This document shows positions 15,562 to 24,420 of a stretch of 38,751 nucleotides of DNA, in pieces. Position 1 is the stretch's first letter; every line of letters begins with the position of its first letter. Source of the DNA: Bacteroidales bacterium (GTDB lineage Bacteria > Bacteroidota > Bacteroidia > Bacteroidales > VadinHA17); NCBI GenBank assembly GCA_025455395.1, contig JALOMO010000016.1:1-38751 (forward strand), given 5' to 3'. The notes below the pieces were generated by a model, which saw only the letters and a list, made by a program, of their open reading frames with translations, was not told where the DNA came from and ran no database searches. The translations under genes were made by a program, and so were the position numbers.

Positions 15562-16746
15562 ATGGAATTACTGAGAGTAACCGACCGGATCAGCGAAAAG
15601 ATGTTTCTTGACACCGCCCGTATTATCTATAGAAAAGATCCGGTTTGGGTATGTCCTTTGGACAATGACATAAAAGCGGTATTTGACCCTGGCAGCAATC
15701 CATACTTTAAGCATGGCGTGGCAGAAAGATGGATTCTCCGTGATGCGGGCAAGAATCTTATCGGGCGGATTGCCGCATTCATTGATTTTAACCTTGCCAG
15801 CACATATGACCAGCCAACAGGTGGGATTGGATTCTTTGAATGCGTTGATGATGACAAAGCTGCCGGAATGCTATTCGGCACCGCAAGGGACTGGCTCAGT
15901 GACAAAGGGATGGAAGCGATGGACGGCCCGATAAATTTTGGCGAGACTGACAAGTACTGGGGACTGCTCGTAAACGGCTTCACCCACCCCTCATTCGATG
16001 TTCCGTATAATCCTCCATACTACCAGCGACTTTTCGAGACATACGGTTTTCAAACCTATTATAAGATGGAAGGGTTTCACTATGACCTTACCAAACCGCT
16101 CGATGAACGCTTCAGAAAAATTGCTGAGTGGGTTGCAAATAAACCAGGCTACTCGTTCAGACACTTTTCATGGAAAGAGCAGGATGAGCTCATTGCTGAC
16201 TTCGCCTCAGCCTTCAATGAGGCCTGGGCTTCATTCAAGAAGAACTTTGAACCTCTCGAGCCCGAGTATATCAAGGGGGTGTTAAAAAAGGCGAAGCCAA
16301 TTATCGATGAGGAGTTTATCTGGATTGCCTATTTTGAAGGGAAGCCCATTGCGATATACCTCATGTTTCCTGACCTAAACCAGATACTCAGGCACCTCAA
16401 CGGGAAGATGCACCTGGTCAACATGATCAGGTTTCTGTATCTCAGGCACAGGAAAACGATGACTAGGGCTAAAGGTTTGCTGATGGGTGTTGTTCCAAAA
16501 TTCCAGGGTCTGGGGATAGAGTCGGCATTCATCCTGAAGGTAAGAGGCGCCATTGAACGAAAGCCTCATTATAAAGAGGTTGAGTTCTCATGGGTGGCTG
16601 ACTTCAATCCCAAGATGAGAAAAATATTTATTTCGGTGGGGAGTGTCCCGGCAAAGAACTATATAACGTACCGTTACCTGTTTGACCGGACAAAGGAATT
16701 CAAAAGGTATCCGATTCCTGAAGTGTCTAAAGCTGCTACTACTTAG
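15562..16746 (+). CDS. GNAT-fold protein of a conserved but uncharacterised family
   Basis: A 394-residue cytoplasmic protein. It resembles an uncharacterised GNAT-superfamily group recognisable by the segments HGVAERWILRD, TGGIGFFECVDD, MEAMDGPINFGETDKYWGLLV and PYNPPYYQRLFETYGF in the first half. The second half holds a GNAT-like core with LLMGVVPKFQGLGIESAFILK (about 312-332), matching the acyl-CoA-binding motif A (Q/RxxGxG/A). The probable activity is acyl or acetyl transfer from CoA; the acceptor is unknown. Its position directly after an acyl-CoA ligase would fit use of a long acyl-CoA donor, but this is inference. Gaps are 29 bases before and 26 bases after. Confidence 0.78.
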   Translation: MELLRVTDRISEKMFLDTARIIYRKDPVWVCPLDNDIKAVFDPGSNPYFKHGVAERWILRDAGKNLIGRIAAFIDFNLASTYDQPTGGIGFFECVDDDKAAGMLFGTARDWLSDKGMEAMDGPINFGETDKYWGLLVNGFTHPSFDVPYNPPYYQRLFETYGFQTYYKMEGFHYDLTKPLDERFRKIAEWVANKPGYSFRHFSWKEQDELIADFASAFNEAWASFKKNFEPLEPEYIKGVLKKAKPIIDEEFIWIAYFEGKPIAIYLMFPDLNQILRHLNGKMHLVNMIRFLYLRHRKTMTRAKGLLMGVVPKFQGLGIESAFILKVRGAIERKPHYKEVEFSWVADFNPKMRKIFISVGSVPAKNYITYRYLFDRTKEFKRYPIPEVSKAATT

Positions 16747-16772
16747 AATGTCTGAAGTTAAGATATTGGAGA

Positions 16773-18218
16773 ATGAATTATGATGTTATTGTCATCGGTG
16801 GCGGGCTGGGTGGCCTGACTGCCGGAGCAAAGCTTGCAAGAGAGGGGAGGAAGGTCCTCCTGATTGAACAGCACAACCGTCCGGGAGGGTGCGCCACCAC
16901 CTTCAGGCGCAAGGACTTCACACTCGAGGTGGGGCTCCACGAGATGGACGGCCCCGGCCCCCGTGATATGAAGACAAGGATATTCAATGACCTTGGGGTG
17001 TCCGGCAGCATAGAGTTCCTCAAGGTGCCTGAGTTCTACAGATTTATAAATGACAGGTATGCAGTTACAATACCACATAATCCGCAGGAGGCAGCTGCAC
17101 AACTGACAGAGCTTTTTCCTGAAGAAAAGGAGGGTATTGCCGTATATTTCGAACAGATACTCACTCCAAAAAAGCGGACTGCCGGAAGTGAAATCGTTGA
17201 CACAAGCGTGGGAGAGTTCCTCGATTCGATAATCAGGAACGATGATCTGAAACTCATATTGCTTGGCAACCTCGGCTATTTCCATGATGATCCGTATACT
17301 CTCTCGCTGGCTTATTACTCGATTGCACAGGGAAGTTACTACTCAAACGGTGCCTGTTTCATAAAAGGAGGGTCACAGAGACTCTCAGATTATCTTGCGG
17401 GGTATATAGAAAGCCATGGTGGTACGATTCTGCTGAATCATATTGTCACCGGCATAACGGTTGAGGGCAACCGGGCAAAAGGTGTTATTTACAGGAGGAG
17501 AAATGATCCGCCGCAGGCTGTCAGAGAGTCTTTTGCAGATGAGGTGATAGCCAATAACTCTATGGCGGCTGTGGCTGATATGCTGCCACCCGAATTTGGC
17601 ACCGAGCTTAAGAACGAGTTCGCAAGCCTGAAAAACGGTGCCTCGCTGCTGACCCTTTATTTCGGTTTCAACCGGCCTCTCAGGGAACTGGGACACAACT
17701 ATTATTCGATATTCGTTTATGATGAGTCAGTGAAATCACAGGCAGACATTGCTGCAAACAACCGGGATGACTTTGCACGGCGAAGCTTCACCTTTGTCGA
17801 TTACGGTCAGCTTGATTCTCATCTCGCCCCGGCAGGGAAGGATGTAGGGGCCCTGTGCTGCATTGATTATCTTGAAGACTGGATTAACACTGAGCGAAAA
17901 CAGTATGACTTCAGGAAGGTGTATGTTGCACAGGTTTTCATGGACAGGATGGAGAAGATAATACCGGGATTCAGGAGCGCTGTTGAGTATTATGAGGTAG
18001 GAACGCCGCATACGGTAAAGAGATACACTCTTAATCCTGACGGTGCTGTCTACGGCTTTGCACAGAATCCGGGAAGAAAGGTCATTGATTCATTCAAACC
18101 CATTGATAATCTTCATTTTGCTTCTGCCTGGGGTAAGACAGGCGGTGGCTTCTCAGGCGCCATCTACGGCGGATACATGTGCGCCTTCAGCATATTACGA
18201 AAAAGAAGTGTGTCTTAA
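16773..18218 (+). CDS. CrtI/RetSat-like FAD-dependent oxidoreductase
   Basis: A 481-residue flavoprotein. The FAD-binding Rossmann motif is at the N-terminus (DVIVIGGGLGGLTAGAKLA, residues 4-22), followed by LLIEQHNRPGGCATTF, the hallmark of the phytoene desaturase/carotenoid isomerase/retinol saturase group. The C-terminal FAD-contact segment is ASAWGKTGGGFSGAIYGGY. These enzymes desaturate, isomerise or saturate hydrophobic polyenes. No phytoene synthase or other carotenoid gene is in the window, so carotenoid synthesis is not implied. It is the last gene of the ligase-GNAT-oxidoreductase operon and is followed by the hairpin-rich region. Confidence 0.85.
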   Translation: MNYDVIVIGGGLGGLTAGAKLAREGRKVLLIEQHNRPGGCATTFRRKDFTLEVGLHEMDGPGPRDMKTRIFNDLGVSGSIEFLKVPEFYRFINDRYAVTIPHNPQEAAAQLTELFPEEKEGIAVYFEQILTPKKRTAGSEIVDTSVGEFLDSIIRNDDLKLILLGNLGYFHDDPYTLSLAYYSIAQGSYYSNGACFIKGGSQRLSDYLAGYIESHGGTILLNHIVTGITVEGNRAKGVIYRRRNDPPQAVRESFADEVIANNSMAAVADMLPPEFGTELKNEFASLKNGASLLTLYFGFNRPLRELGHNYYSIFVYDESVKSQADIAANNRDDFARRSFTFVDYGQLDSHLAPAGKDVGALCCIDYLEDWINTERKQYDFRKVYVAQVFMDRMEKIIPGFRSAVEYYEVGTPHTVKRYTLNPDGAVYGFAQNPGRKVIDSFKPIDNLHFASAWGKTGGGFSGAIYGGYMCAFSILRKRSVS

Positions 18219-18261
18219 AACGTAAATTAGACTGTTTTAGAAATGATGCCGATGGCCGTCC

Positions 18262-18660
18262 TCGTTGGTTTTGGCCTCTCAGAGCGAAGGAACGAGTGTC
18301 AGGAGAGCAACCACCTTTCGCCCCTGCGGGGCTCCGACTGCCTCCCTTGGACTGCCCCCGGCTCACGCCGGGGGTTATTCACATTTCGTCACTTCGTGAC
18401 GATGCTCCTGCGGAGCTTGCAGCACCTGCCGGTGCTGTTTGTGGTCATCAGACTCATATGCACACCTACAGCCCGAAGGGCGACAGGTGAATAACCGCGG
18501 GTGGAGTCCGTCAGCTGACGGACGGAACCCGTGGCCAGAGAGCATCCCCCACCACCACCTTGAGCCCTGAAGGGGCGACATTTTTAGCTTTCGTCACTCA
18601 GTCGCAATGCTCCTTCGCAGGTTGTAACAACTTGCGGTGCTATTGGTAATTACGAACACT
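18262..18660. repeat. REP-like mosaic of hairpins filling a gene-free interval
   Basis: This part of the 493-base gap between convergent genes (18219-18711) is built of short perfect hairpins. Examples are GCCCC-TGC-GGGGC (18320-18332), CCCCCGGC-TCAC-GCCGGGGG (18355-18374), TCGTCAC-TTC-GTGACGA (18386-18402), GCTCC-TGC-GGAGC (18404-18416), AGCACC-TGCC-GGTGCT (18421-18436), GCCC-GAA-GGGC (18471-18481) and the 18-bp palindrome GTCCGTCAGCTGACGGAC (18506-18523). GGTTATTCAC (18373-18382) and its complement GTGAATAACC (18487-18496) bracket the centre. The three-hairpin block 18384-18440 recurs, degraded, at 18589-18645 in the same orientation. Open frames here are not protein-like. It looks like a Bacteroidota extragenic palindromic element; no transposase is seen. 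Confidence 0.75.
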
Positions 18661-18663
18661 GAT

Positions 18664-18697
18664 GAAAAAAAGAGGGTGCCCTTGTGAGACACCCTCC
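18664..18697 (-). terminator. Rho-independent terminator of the subtilisin-like protease gene
   Basis: On the minus strand GAGGGTG (18696-18690) pairs with CACCCTC (18678-18672) across an 11-base loop and is followed by a run of seven T. It lies 16 bases past the stop codon at 18712. The plus-strand side is also followed by a T-rich stretch (CTTATTTTG), so weak bidirectional activity is possible. Confidence 0.85.
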
Positions 18698-18711
18698 TTA
18701 TTTTGTGTTAA

Positions 18712-19887
18712 TTATTTGTGTATTATGGGATCAGGATTTCCGTCAGGATCACCTGTTACAAAACCATCGGCTTTTGGATTGCCATTAGTAAGCAGAAGCA
18801 CTCCACAAGCATGAGGTGCTGCCATTGAGGTACCGCTCATTGTTGCCAGTGCATTTCCTTTATAGGTAGAGAGAATACTTACACCCGGAGCGCAATAATC
18901 GATCGGAGGATTGCCATAATTCGAGAAATAAGCCCAGATATCAGACACATTACAGGCAGAGATTGTGTAAACATTGGGACCATTTGCACGGGCAGGTGAG
19001 TGGTTATTGGCATCATCGCTTTCATTGCCAGCTGCGAGTGACACAAAAATCCCCTTTGCCCCCATAGCAACCACTTTCAGGTCAAGTGGCTCGTATATAC
19101 CCCCACCAAGGCTCATGTTTGCAGCATCACCGGCAGGAGCATTTGACGTAACGTAGTCTACTCCCGCAATAATAACTGACATGGCCCCTGAGCCACGCTT
19201 GTCAAGAACTTTAACAGGTACAACCTTTGCACCGGCAGCTACGCCAACAACACCAACTGTGTTATCGATAGCGCCAACTATTCCTGCGCAGTGAGTCCCG
19301 TGGCCATTGTCGTCATCAGGAGTGGCTGTTCGTGCAACGAATGTTTTTCCGCTGCCTGCATCAACACTAAGATCCTGGTGATCAAGATCAATTCCTGTGT
19401 CAATGATCCAGGCTTTTTTTGTACCAGTGTAAGTTGTTCCTCCGACTCTTGTGATGCCCTGAGGCGTCACCTCAGCCGGAAGAGGAGTAGGCACAGGAGC
19501 AGGCTTTCCAAGGGTGAACATCATGTCAGGCCAGACACCTCTTACATTTGGATTCTTTTTAAGGAGTGACACTTCGCTCTCACTCAGCTTGACGGCAAAC
19601 CCCTGTATGCCTGATGAATAGACATTCAATGGTTCACGCACTGCAATCCCGGACGAAGCCAACATATCCCTTGTTGCCACAGCCATGGCAAACTGAGCAT
19701 CATCATAACTCATACCTTCTGACTTGACATAACCGAAGTCTTCATTGAGTAATACAACATACTGACCAGGGATGACATCAAGTGAGGTTTTGATAAAATC
19801 ATCTTCCTGTGAGATAGTTTCGGGAGCTCTTTCACATGCCCCCAGAATAAGGACAGCAGCCCCCAGGCTAAAAAGTAGTTTTTTCAT
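18712..19887 (-). CDS. Subtilisin-like (S8) serine protease lipoprotein
   Basis: From the ATG at 19887 the product has 391 residues. A lipoprotein signal ends LGAC, lipidating Cys18. Residues about 38-125 look like an inhibitor I9-type propeptide (GQYVVLLNED, then LKKNPNVRGVWPDMMF). The peptidase domain has the complete triad: Asp163 in IIDTGID, His196 in NGHGTHCAG and Ser354 in GTSMAAPH, with oxyanion Asn288 in LAAGNES. There is no C-terminal sorting domain, only a short tail. It belongs to the proteinase K-like S8 branch. The open frame runs 24 codons further upstream, but that part lacks signal features. It is a single-gene transcript with a strong terminator. Confidence 0.92.
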   Translation of the reverse strand: MKKLLFSLGAAVLILGACERAPETISQEDDFIKTSLDVIPGQYVVLLNEDFGYVKSEGMSYDDAQFAMAVATRDMLASSGIAVREPLNVYSSGIQGFAVKLSESEVSLLKKNPNVRGVWPDMMFTLGKPAPVPTPLPAEVTPQGITRVGGTTYTGTKKAWIIDTGIDLDHQDLSVDAGSGKTFVARTATPDDDNGHGTHCAGIVGAIDNTVGVVGVAAGAKVVPVKVLDKRGSGAMSVIIAGVDYVTSNAPAGDAANMSLGGGIYEPLDLKVVAMGAKGIFVSLAAGNESDDANNHSPARANGPNVYTISACNVSDIWAYFSNYGNPPIDYCAPGVSILSTYKGNALATMSGTSMAAPHACGVLLLTNGNPKADGFVTGDPDGNPDPIIHK

Positions 19888-19996
19888 ACAGATCAGGTTT
19901 AAGTTGAAAACAAAGTAATCGTCCTCTAATTTACAAAAACCTGAATAACTGTTTAACAAAAATTAATCAAATATTTAACAAATAAATTTTCAGGGT

Positions 19997-21628
19997 TCAT
20001 GATTGTCCCATGTGCGGGTATCTGAAGTCTGTTGCGGGAAGGAAGGTCTCCTTGATGGTGCGCGGTGAGGTCCATCTCACCAGGTTAAGTCTTCCGCCGG
20101 CCTTGTCATTGGTGCCGGAAGCCCTGGCCCCGCCGAAAGGCTGAAGACCTACCATTGCACCCGTCGGTTTATCGTTGATATAAAAGTTGCCAGCTGCAAA
20201 GCGAAGAACCTGGCATGCCTTTACCATCGCCGTCCTGTCAGTTGAAAAGATAGAACCTGTAAGACCGTATGGTGAGGTCTCGTTGCAAAGATGCAGGGTC
20301 TCCTCATACTTCTCATCTTCATATACATAAAGGGTGACAACCGGACCGAATATCTCCTCCTTCATTGTCACAAAACCGGGATTGGTTGTGAGGATTATCG
20401 TTGGTTCAATGAAATAACCCCTGCTCTTGTCTCCGTTGCCTCCGTGTATTATCTCACATTCGGATGAGGCCTTTGCCATATCAATGTACTTCATGATATT
20501 ATCAAATGAGCGCTCATCAATCACTGCATTCATAAAATTGCTGAAGTCAGCCGGATCGCCCATGGTTATCTCTGATGCCTGCCTTTTAACATGGTTAAGT
20601 ATCTCAGGCCAGAGTGATTTTGGGATATAGACCCTCGAGGAGGCTGAGCATTTCTGTCCCTGGTATTCAAATGAGCCCCTGATTATTGCAGTTGCAACCT
20701 CCAGTGGCCTTGCAGATGAGTGAATCATAATAAAATCCTTTCCTCCGGTCTCGCCGACTATTCTGGGGTATGACCTGTACTTCTCAAGGTTTGAGGCAGC
20801 AGCTTTCCATAGAGAGTTGAAGGTGTTGTTCGAACCTGTGAAATGAATGCCTCCAAGGTCAGGGTGTTCAAGGACGACATTGCTGATGGTCGATCCCTGA
20901 CCCGGGAGGAAGTTAATCACCCCTTCCGGCATCCCAGCTTCCATGAATACCTGCATCAGTATCCAGCTTGAGAGAAGCGATGTTGTGGCAGGCTTCCAGA
21001 CAGTTGTGTTGCCCATTAGAGCAACTGACATATTAAGGTTTGAAGCAATTGCTGTGAAATTAAAAGGGGTGATTGTATATACAAATCCTTCCAGTGGCCG
21101 GTATTCAACCCTGTTGAGCTGATCAAGCGCCGACCTGGGCTGCTCCTGGTATATCTGACCGGCGAAGTAGGCATTGTACCTGAGGAAGTCAATCGTCTCG
21201 CACGCAGCCTCTATCTCAGCCTGCTGAACGCTTTTGCTCTGACCCAGCATGGTAGCGGCAACGATAGTGTACCGGTATTTCTTTGAGAGCAACTCCGCTG
21301 CCTTAAGCATTACAGAGGCTCTTTCAACCCATGACAGGGTCATCCACATCTCCTTGGCCTGCACCGCGGCATCGATAGCCATACGTGTATCATTCTCACC
21401 GGCCATGTGATAGGTGGCAAGCAGATGCTTGTGGTCATGCGGCATCACAACCCTGCCCATCTTGCCTGTATAGCTCTTTTTACCGTTGATGATAAGAGGA
21501 ATCTCAATAGTTTCAGAAGATATTCTTTTAAGTTCCTCTTCCAGTGCGGCCCTCTCAGGTGAAGCCGGAGCATAGCTCAGAGCCTGTTCATTATGAGGCC
21601 GCTGAATTGAAAATATTGCATTATTCAT
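19997..21628 (-). CDS. pruA: L-glutamate gamma-semialdehyde (1-pyrroline-5-carboxylate) dehydrogenase
   Basis: Starting at the ATG at 21628 the product has 543 residues, the length of stand-alone P5C dehydrogenases. It oxidises glutamate semialdehyde to glutamate with NAD+, the second step of proline breakdown. Visible features are VYTITPFNFTAIASNL (substrate/NAD region), FTGSNNTF, Glu293 in VGETGGKD, the catalytic Cys327 in EYQGQKCSASSR, and KEEIFGPVVTLYVYE near the C-terminus. PFGGARASGTNDKAGG is the typical P5CDH anchor loop. No proline dehydrogenase gene is in the window. A consensus promoter is found at 21656-21686. An in-frame ATG ten codons upstream is less likely because it would fall almost on the transcription start. 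Confidence 0.93.
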   Translation of the reverse strand: MNNAIFSIQRPHNEQALSYAPASPERAALEEELKRISSETIEIPLIINGKKSYTGKMGRVVMPHDHKHLLATYHMAGENDTRMAIDAAVQAKEMWMTLSWVERASVMLKAAELLSKKYRYTIVAATMLGQSKSVQQAEIEAACETIDFLRYNAYFAGQIYQEQPRSALDQLNRVEYRPLEGFVYTITPFNFTAIASNLNMSVALMGNTTVWKPATTSLLSSWILMQVFMEAGMPEGVINFLPGQGSTISNVVLEHPDLGGIHFTGSNNTFNSLWKAAASNLEKYRSYPRIVGETGGKDFIMIHSSARPLEVATAIIRGSFEYQGQKCSASSRVYIPKSLWPEILNHVKRQASEITMGDPADFSNFMNAVIDERSFDNIMKYIDMAKASSECEIIHGGNGDKSRGYFIEPTIILTTNPGFVTMKEEIFGPVVTLYVYEDEKYEETLHLCNETSPYGLTGSIFSTDRTAMVKACQVLRFAAGNFYINDKPTGAMVGLQPFGGARASGTNDKAGGRLNLVRWTSPRTIKETFLPATDFRYPHMGQS

Positions 21629-21655
21629 GTAGTTCTTCTTTATATTAGCGATATG

Positions 21656-21686
21656 CAAATATATTCATATCGATTTCTTATACAAA
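21656..21686 (-). promoter_or_regulatory. Promoter of the P5C dehydrogenase gene (TTTG-N19-TATATTTG)
   Basis: On the minus strand TTTG (21686-21683) is followed by 19 bases and TATATTTG (21663-21656), an exact match of both boxes to the Bacteroidota consensus. The start point would be near 21650, about 22 bases before the ATG. Confidence 0.8.
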
Positions 21687-21751
21687 TGATATCAATCTAA
21701 CAATTGACTTATATTATTGTTTCCGGTGATCAGGATGTCAGGGGCTGAAGC

Positions 21752-23737
21752 CTAGGCGTATTGTTGTTCTGACAGTACATTAACTATTTCTGCAATCATC
21801 TCGGGCTTGCCAAATATGTATGCAATGTCATTGGCAGATATCATTGCTGACGGTTCAGGGTTGGGAATAATCGTTTCTCCGTGTTTCAGTGCAACCAGGG
21901 TCACTCCGTATCTTTTTCTCATTGCGGTTTCTGATATTCGTTTACCTGCGAAAGGTGAGGTCATTCCTACCCTGACCGCGGCAATTTCAATATCCGGGAT
22001 ATCTTTCAGCAATGAATAGCCGTCAACCTTTTCCCTGTCTCTGAAGATACCGTAGTTATCTTCCCTGATACGTGCTACTGACTTTTCGATCTCCATCCTT
22101 GGTATCAGGTATTTACCGAGAATCCTTTCAAAAAAGTCTATGGCTGTTTCAAACTCTTCCGGTATCACCTGGCTGGCTCCGAGACGGTAAAGCTCTTCAA
22201 TATCGGTTACATGTCTGCTTCTGACGATTATAGTGGCGTGCTTGTTCAGGCGCCTTACTTGTTCGACGATTGCCATCGCCTTGATCAGGTCGCCGACAGA
22301 GACTATTACCATCTCGGCCGTATGGGCGTATGCTTTACGCAAAACAGGTTCATTGACTGCATCACCAAATACCGCCTGATCTCCCTTTTCCATCTGTTTT
22401 CGTGCCATGTCCGGATCGAAGATGATTGAGGTGAAAGGGAGTTCCATTTTCTTGATCATTGCAGCCAGGTTGATTGCTCTGGAGTCTTTTCCTATCACAA
22501 CGATGTGATTTTTTAATTCAGGTATCTCAAACTGCTGCAGTGGAAACAGCCCGTCAACAAGATATTGTGGAACCGGTAGTTTAAGGATGAGGGTTGCCAG
22601 GGGTCTTGATATATTTATCAGGATGGGAGAGAGAGCCATTGTGCTTATTGCCACCGCAAGAAACAGTTGAAAATGAAACGGAGTAATTATTTCATACGAC
22701 CTTCCCAATCCGGCGAGGATGAATGAGAACTCACCGACCTGTGAGATTGCCAGCCCGACAACCACCGTTCCGAAGAAGGTATGTCCCAGGACAAAGGCAG
22801 TGAAGCCTGCAATCACTGTTTTAATCAGGATAACAAGTATCACTGTAGCTATTACAAGCCATGGGTTTTCATAGACAAAGCCCAGGTCAAGCAGCATACC
22901 AATTGATACAAAGAAGAAGCTCGTAAAGACATCCTTGAATGGGATCAGGTTGCCAAATGCATTATGGCTGTATTCTGATTCGGAGATCATCAGTCCGGCC
23001 AGGAAGGCGCCGAAGGCAAATGACATACCCAGTTCATGTGTCAGAAAGGCAACGGCAAGGCAGATTGAGAGGATGCTCATCATGAACAATTCCTGGCTGT
23101 GGGTCATGGCGATAGTATGCAGCAGCCTTGGCATCAGCCAGCGGTTACCGATATAGATAAAGACTATTATGCCGGCAGTTTTCAGAAGCAGCATTGTCAG
23201 CTCACTTCCTACGCCTGCCGAAGCACCACCCAAGACCGGGGTGAAAAGAAGCATTGGTATCAGGATGATATCCTGGAAGATCAGTATCCCTACGATGGTC
23301 CTTCCGTAATTTGTTGTCAGTTCTGATCGCTCCTGCAGGAGTTTCAGGACCACCGCCGTGCTGCTGAGTGAGGTAAGGAACCCGACAAATATTGCTGAGG
23401 TCCATTCCATATTATAGAGACGTGCCAGTAACATGGAGATGAATGCGGTAAGGATAAGCTGCAAAAAACCGCCGAAGAATACTATTCTTCTTATCCTGAG
23501 CAGATGGTTCAGGGAAAACTCAAGCCCGATGGTGAACATCAGCAGTATTACGCCTATTTCAGCCATCACCTCCACATTCTCAGGGGAGCTGATCAGTTTA
23601 AGCAGATGGGGGCCGGCAACAATACCGGTAATAAGATACCCTATCAGGGCAGGGATCTTAATACGGGTGAAGATGAAATTAACAAATGTTGAAAGGGCAA
23701 ATATTATTACGATATCTTTTAGAACTCCGTATTCCAT
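21752..23737 (-). CDS. CPA2 cation/proton antiporter with TrkA-N and TrkA-C domains (Kef-like)
   Basis: From the ATG at 23737 the product has 661 residues. Residues 1-385 form about 12 membrane helices of the Na+/H+ exchanger fold, with MFTIGLEFSLNHLL and AFGAFLAGLMISESEYSHN as family signatures. A TrkA-N (RCK) domain follows from about residue 410 and a TrkA-C domain is at about 575-655 (VRVGMTSPFAGKRISETAMR). Kef-type proteins exchange K+ or Na+ for protons. The TrkA-N nucleotide loop reads VVIGKDSRAINLA in place of GxGxxG, so nucleotide gating may be changed or lost. The ATG follows the GNAT stop by two bases, and its Shine-Dalgarno sequence (GGAGGGA) lies inside the end of that gene, indicating translational coupling. 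Confidence 0.9.
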   Translation of the reverse strand: MEYGVLKDIVIIFALSTFVNFIFTRIKIPALIGYLITGIVAGPHLLKLISSPENVEVMAEIGVILLMFTIGLEFSLNHLLRIRRIVFFGGFLQLILTAFISMLLARLYNMEWTSAIFVGFLTSLSSTAVVLKLLQERSELTTNYGRTIVGILIFQDIILIPMLLFTPVLGGASAGVGSELTMLLLKTAGIIVFIYIGNRWLMPRLLHTIAMTHSQELFMMSILSICLAVAFLTHELGMSFAFGAFLAGLMISESEYSHNAFGNLIPFKDVFTSFFFVSIGMLLDLGFVYENPWLVIATVILVILIKTVIAGFTAFVLGHTFFGTVVVGLAISQVGEFSFILAGLGRSYEIITPFHFQLFLAVAISTMALSPILINISRPLATLILKLPVPQYLVDGLFPLQQFEIPELKNHIVVIGKDSRAINLAAMIKKMELPFTSIIFDPDMARKQMEKGDQAVFGDAVNEPVLRKAYAHTAEMVIVSVGDLIKAMAIVEQVRRLNKHATIIVRSRHVTDIEELYRLGASQVIPEEFETAIDFFERILGKYLIPRMEIEKSVARIREDNYGIFRDREKVDGYSLLKDIPDIEIAAVRVGMTSPFAGKRISETAMRKRYGVTLVALKHGETIIPNPEPSAMISANDIAYIFGKPEMIAEIVNVLSEQQYA

Positions 23738-23739
23738 GA

Positions 23740-24300
23740 TCAACTTCCCTCCGGTAAAAGGTAATCATCAGTCATATAATCATCAAGGAAAGAATAGCGG
23801 TAATCATCAACTACGATCCCGTTTTTGATTATTGCCTTCTTTGCGATGCCTTCGAAATGGTATCCGGCTTTCTCAAGCACTCTCTGCGAGGCCTTATTGA
23901 AGTCATATACATTGGCATAGATCCTGACAAGCCCCAGTTTCTTAATACCATAATGAGTAAGCAACCTGACAGCGTTTGTCGCGATCCCCTTGTTCCAGTA
24001 AGGTTCGCCTATCCAGTATCCGATCTCTGCGGTAAGCCTGAAGACGCCTGTCTGCCCGTTCAGACCTATAATACCTGCAAGGCGGCCCTTCTGTTCGATG
24101 GCAAATATCCTGTTGATATCAGATGTGATAGCCATGTTGATGAATGTATTGGCATCTGCAACACTATAGGGGTGGGGCATTATATCAGTAATGTTATCCC
24201 ATACTCTCCGGTTGTTGGCCAGCTCTGCGATGATGTGGTTGTCAGCCGGATCAGGCCTTCTGAGGGTGACATCTCCCATTTTCAATTCATCCATCGTCAT
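23740..24300 (-). CDS. GNAT N-acetyltransferase (RimJ/RimL-like)
   Basis: A 186-residue protein of the Acetyltransf_3 type. It opens with VTLRRPDPADNHIIAELANN, and motif A for acetyl-CoA binding is in IGYWIGEPYWNKGIATNAV (about 90-108). The motif B region is LVRIYANVYDFNKASQRVLEKAGY. These enzymes acetylate protein N-termini, aminoglycosides or small amines; the substrate is not predictable. It overlaps functionally with the next gene, whose start codon is two bases beyond its stop. Why an acetyltransferase is coupled to an antiporter is not evident; shared transcription may be incidental. Confidence 0.88.
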   Translation of the reverse strand: MTMDELKMGDVTLRRPDPADNHIIAELANNRRVWDNITDIMPHPYSVADANTFINMAITSDINRIFAIEQKGRLAGIIGLNGQTGVFRLTAEIGYWIGEPYWNKGIATNAVRLLTHYGIKKLGLVRIYANVYDFNKASQRVLEKAGYHFEGIAKKAIIKNGIVVDDYRYSFLDDYMTDDYLLPEGS

Positions 24301-24343
24301 CTCTTAGTGTGGCATTAAAGATATGAAATAGGTTCATTTGTTC

Positions 24344-24376
24344 AAAAAGAGACCGCCCCGTCTTTCGGCGGGGCGG
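24344..24376 (-). terminator. Rho-independent terminator of the PspC/PadR operon
   Basis: On the minus strand CCGCCCCG (24376-24369) pairs perfectly with CGGGGCGG (24360-24353) around an 8-base loop and is followed by TCTCTTTTTG. It lies about 45 bases past the stop at 24421, separating this operon from the GNAT/antiporter pair. Confidence 0.85.
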
Positions 24377-24420
24377 CGTGAATGAGCAAAAATCCGTGGG
24401 TGCAGAAATATTGCTCTTCT

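Noticed and set aside
16773..18218. Carotenoid pathway considered because of the CrtI-like protein
   Set aside because: No phytoene synthase, lycopene cyclase or ketolase gene is found in the window; CrtI-like folds also serve other polyene and retinol-type substrates.
18179..18581. Three overlapping open frames inside the hairpin-rich interval
   Set aside because: Their translations are Cys/Arg/Pro-rich products of repeated hairpins, without domains, and the same bases are explained by the repeat structure.
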